From SHZI01 sp041396045 (GTDB lineage: Bacteria; Pseudomonadota; Gammaproteobacteria; Steroidobacterales; GCA-2729495), in assembly GCA_041396045.1 (NCBI GenBank), contig JAWKZI010000006.1, forward strand, positions 62,001 through 126,000: a DNA stretch of 64,000 bases, written 5' to 3'. Position 1 is the first letter of the stretch. Each line of letters begins with the position of its first letter. The notes beneath the pieces were generated by a model that worked only from the letters and a program-made list of their open reading frames with translations, was not told the DNA's origin and did not search any database. Positions 62,407 through 64,000 of this stretch are shown here, one piece after another. A program made the translations under genes and the position numbers.

Positions 62407-64000
62407 TTATTTCCCCGTTAGAACGTCCGTCGGATTGTTCTGCGCCAGAAAGTCATCGAGGGCCGTCAGCAGTTGCAGGCGCTGATCCTCTTCATCAAGG
62501 CTGTGATCGCCGTCCTTTATCCGGATGAACGTGAAGGGCTTGTGGGCATCATCGAGGGCGTTCGCCAATCGCTCTGACTGGATCACTGGCACGACATTGT
62601 CGTCGTCGCCGTGGATCAGCAACAACGGAATGCGCATCTCCTTGACATGCCGCAAGGAAGACACATCACCGAGCGACAGAGAGTCTGCATCGCCGCGGTA
62701 ACGGGAGCTCCACTTCCTCCAGTCCTGCCAGTACATGAAGCGATGGTCGTAACGAAGCATTGTGGGTAAATCCGAGATGCCGGCAATGCTCACGGCGCAG
62801 CGGTAGAGTTCCGGATTACGGTACGCAGCAACCTGCGCTGCATATCCACCATATGACCAGCCGACCATGCACACGCGCTTGGGGTCGATCTTGCCGGTCG
62901 TTGCCAGCCAGGCAACGCCGTCGTCAAGATCATCCTGCATGGCCTTGCCGAGCTCGTTGTACCCGGCTTGCTGAAAGACCTTGCCATACCCTGTTGAACC
63001 CCGGAAGTTGGGTTGCAGGACCGCATAGCCCCGATTCGCCAGGTACTGGACCAGAAAATCGTACTGCCACTGGTCCCGGTAAAATGGCCCGCCGTGCGGC
63101 ATGACCACCAGCGGCAAGCTGTCCGGTGCCCGACCGACCGGCAGCGTGAGATACGCGGGGATCTCGAGGCCATCGCGGGCCTTGTATGCCACATATTCCA
63201 TCGGCGCCAGTGGCTTGCCGGCCAGAGCACTGTTGACACCGCTCAATTGTTTCATCGTGCCGGTGGTTGCCGAGTACACGTAGAACGTTCCGGGATTCGT
63301 CGGGGAATCGGTACGCACGATACGGATCCCGTTATCCGCTGACGAACTGACCACTCGTGCCACCATATGTGGAACTGCCTTCTCCAGCGCCGCGTAGAAC
63401 TCACTGTCGGCGTCGGTGAACCACTTCATGTGCCACCGGTCATCGATATAGCTCACCCAGCTCAGCTTGCCGGCGCGGTCGAAGTGCAGGCCCTGTATGT
63501 CGGCCACGTCGCTGCTGAACAACGTCTCGCCGAATGTCCCCGCTTTGAAGTCGAATTTGTACAGGCCCCAGTGGTCGCCGCCACGACGGGAAATGACGTA
63601 GCCGGTTTGCGTTTCGGCATCCACCTGCATGACGTACAGGGGTTCGCTGCCGTCATCGTCCTTTGTGGTAGATAACTTGAGGAGTGTGTGAAAATCATCT
63701 TCGGGTGTTTGCCGGTAGATGAACTTCAGTCGCTCACCTCTCAATGGCCCGATGCCTGCAATGACCTCGCCCCGGGAATTGGTGAACCAGTGGCCGATGT
63801 CAAAGTGGGCCGACTCTGCTGTAGTGACTTTATTCGATGGTAGTGCCACCCGCATGGCCGCTGGAGCGCTGAACATGCCCCTGGAGAAGTTGAGAATGAT
63901 GAAGCTGCCGTCGGGCGCCCAGTAAATGACGTCATCACCCTCCAGTCCGCCACCCTTGGGACCGATGGGTGTGGTCTTCCGTGTGGCCCTATCCACGATG
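62407..64000 (-). CDS. S9-family prolyl oligopeptidase/acylaminoacyl peptidase, partial
   Basis: The frame runs past the right edge; 531 codons are inside the window and the N-terminus is missing. The first part is the WD/β-propeller domain. The C-terminal α/β-hydrolase has LPLVVMPHGGPFYRDQWQYD, the nucleophile in CMVGWSYGGYAAQ, Asp in LIHGDDDNVVPV and His in IKDGDHSLDEEDQ, a full catalytic triad. It cleaves dipeptides or acyl-amino acids from peptides; whether it is exported cannot be seen. Confidence 0.9.
   Translation of the reverse strand, partial: IVDRATRKTTPIGPKGGGLEGDDVIYWAPDGSFIILNFSRGMFSAPAAMRVALPSNKVTTAESAHFDIGHWFTNSRGEVIAGIGPLRGERLKFIYRQTPEDDFHTLLKLSTTKDDDGSEPLYVMQVDAETQTGYVISRRGGDHWGLYKFDFKAGTFGETLFSSDVADIQGLHFDRAGKLSWVSYIDDRWHMKWFTDADSEFYAALEKAVPHMVARVVSSSADNGIRIVRTDSPTNPGTFYVYSATTGTMKQLSGVNSALAGKPLAPMEYVAYKARDGLEIPAYLTLPVGRAPDSLPLVVMPHGGPFYRDQWQYDFLVQYLANRGYAVLQPNFRGSTGYGKVFQQAGYNELGKAMQDDLDDGVAWLATTGKIDPKRVCMVGWSYGGYAAQVAAYRNPELYRCAVSIAGISDLPTMLRYDHRFMYWQDWRKWSSRYRGDADSLSLGDVSSLRHVKEMRIPLLLIHGDDDNVVPVIQSERLANALDDAHKPFTFIRIKDGDHSLDEEDQRLQLLTALDDFLAQNNPTDVLTGK

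Overview
The window looks like a high-GC gammaproteobacterial chromosome. The evidence is the gene order rlmN–pilF–rodZ–hisS–yfgM–bamB–der, the operon queA–tgt–yajC–secD–secF, a large TonB-dependent receptor, PEP-CTERM proteins, and REP elements of the GTAGGAGCGGCTTCAGCCGC type. A member of the Xanthomonadales/Nevskiales/Steroidobacterales side of the class is likely, but that placement is inferred from organisation and not from a tree. There is no phage, CRISPR array or rRNA operon.

Layout. 1–8.2 kb: envelope genes (truncated barrel protein, TonB receptor, DoxX pair, Ig-repeat surface protein with a C-terminal sorting tail, parvulin lipoprotein). 8.2–13.4 kb: DEAD-box helicase, metallo-β-lactamase-fold hydrolase preceded by four 17–18 bp direct repeats, a ParS/RES toxin–antitoxin pair with a palindromic operator, and a methyltransferase-fold lipoprotein. 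13.5–23.4 kb: prfC, otsBA (trehalose synthesis), a K+ channel divergent from a crotonase/dienoyl-CoA-reductase pair, an MFS transporter and tRNA-Leu(CAA). 23.5–46.1 kb: the housekeeping core (queuosine modification, Sec translocation, tRNA and rRNA methylation, Fe–S assembly, nucleotide metabolism, BAM complex, ribosome GTPase, met/cys biosynthesis, recombination, GMP synthesis). 46.2–64 kb: accessory DNA with an arsR–SRPBCC–GST operon, an IS3 scrap, two PEP-CTERM genes, a decayed cytochrome/β-propeller segment between 32-bp direct repeats, a duplicated DUF502 fragment, a di-haem cytochrome, a ClC channel, a glucose/sorbosone-dehydrogenase-type lipoprotein and a truncated S9 peptidase.

Two things stand out. 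First, an 80–82 bp fold-back element occurs twice (28971–29050 and, inverted, 41617–41698). Its loop, hairpin tip and flanks are conserved, while four base pairs of the 10-bp middle stem changed on both sides. That covariation shows the hairpin itself is maintained. Second, many conserved genes carry frame breaks, and four consecutive genes (der, metX, xseA, guaB; about 40.3–44.6 kb) are riddled with single-base indels. This looks more like poor consensus quality than gene decay. I therefore annotated these genes across the breaks and give the reconstructed ends.

Other points of interest are a cysteine desulfurase fused to a degenerate IscU-like domain next to iscA, REP elements whose TAG acts as the stop codon of prfC and secF, and a perfect ArsR-type palindrome over the arsR start codon.
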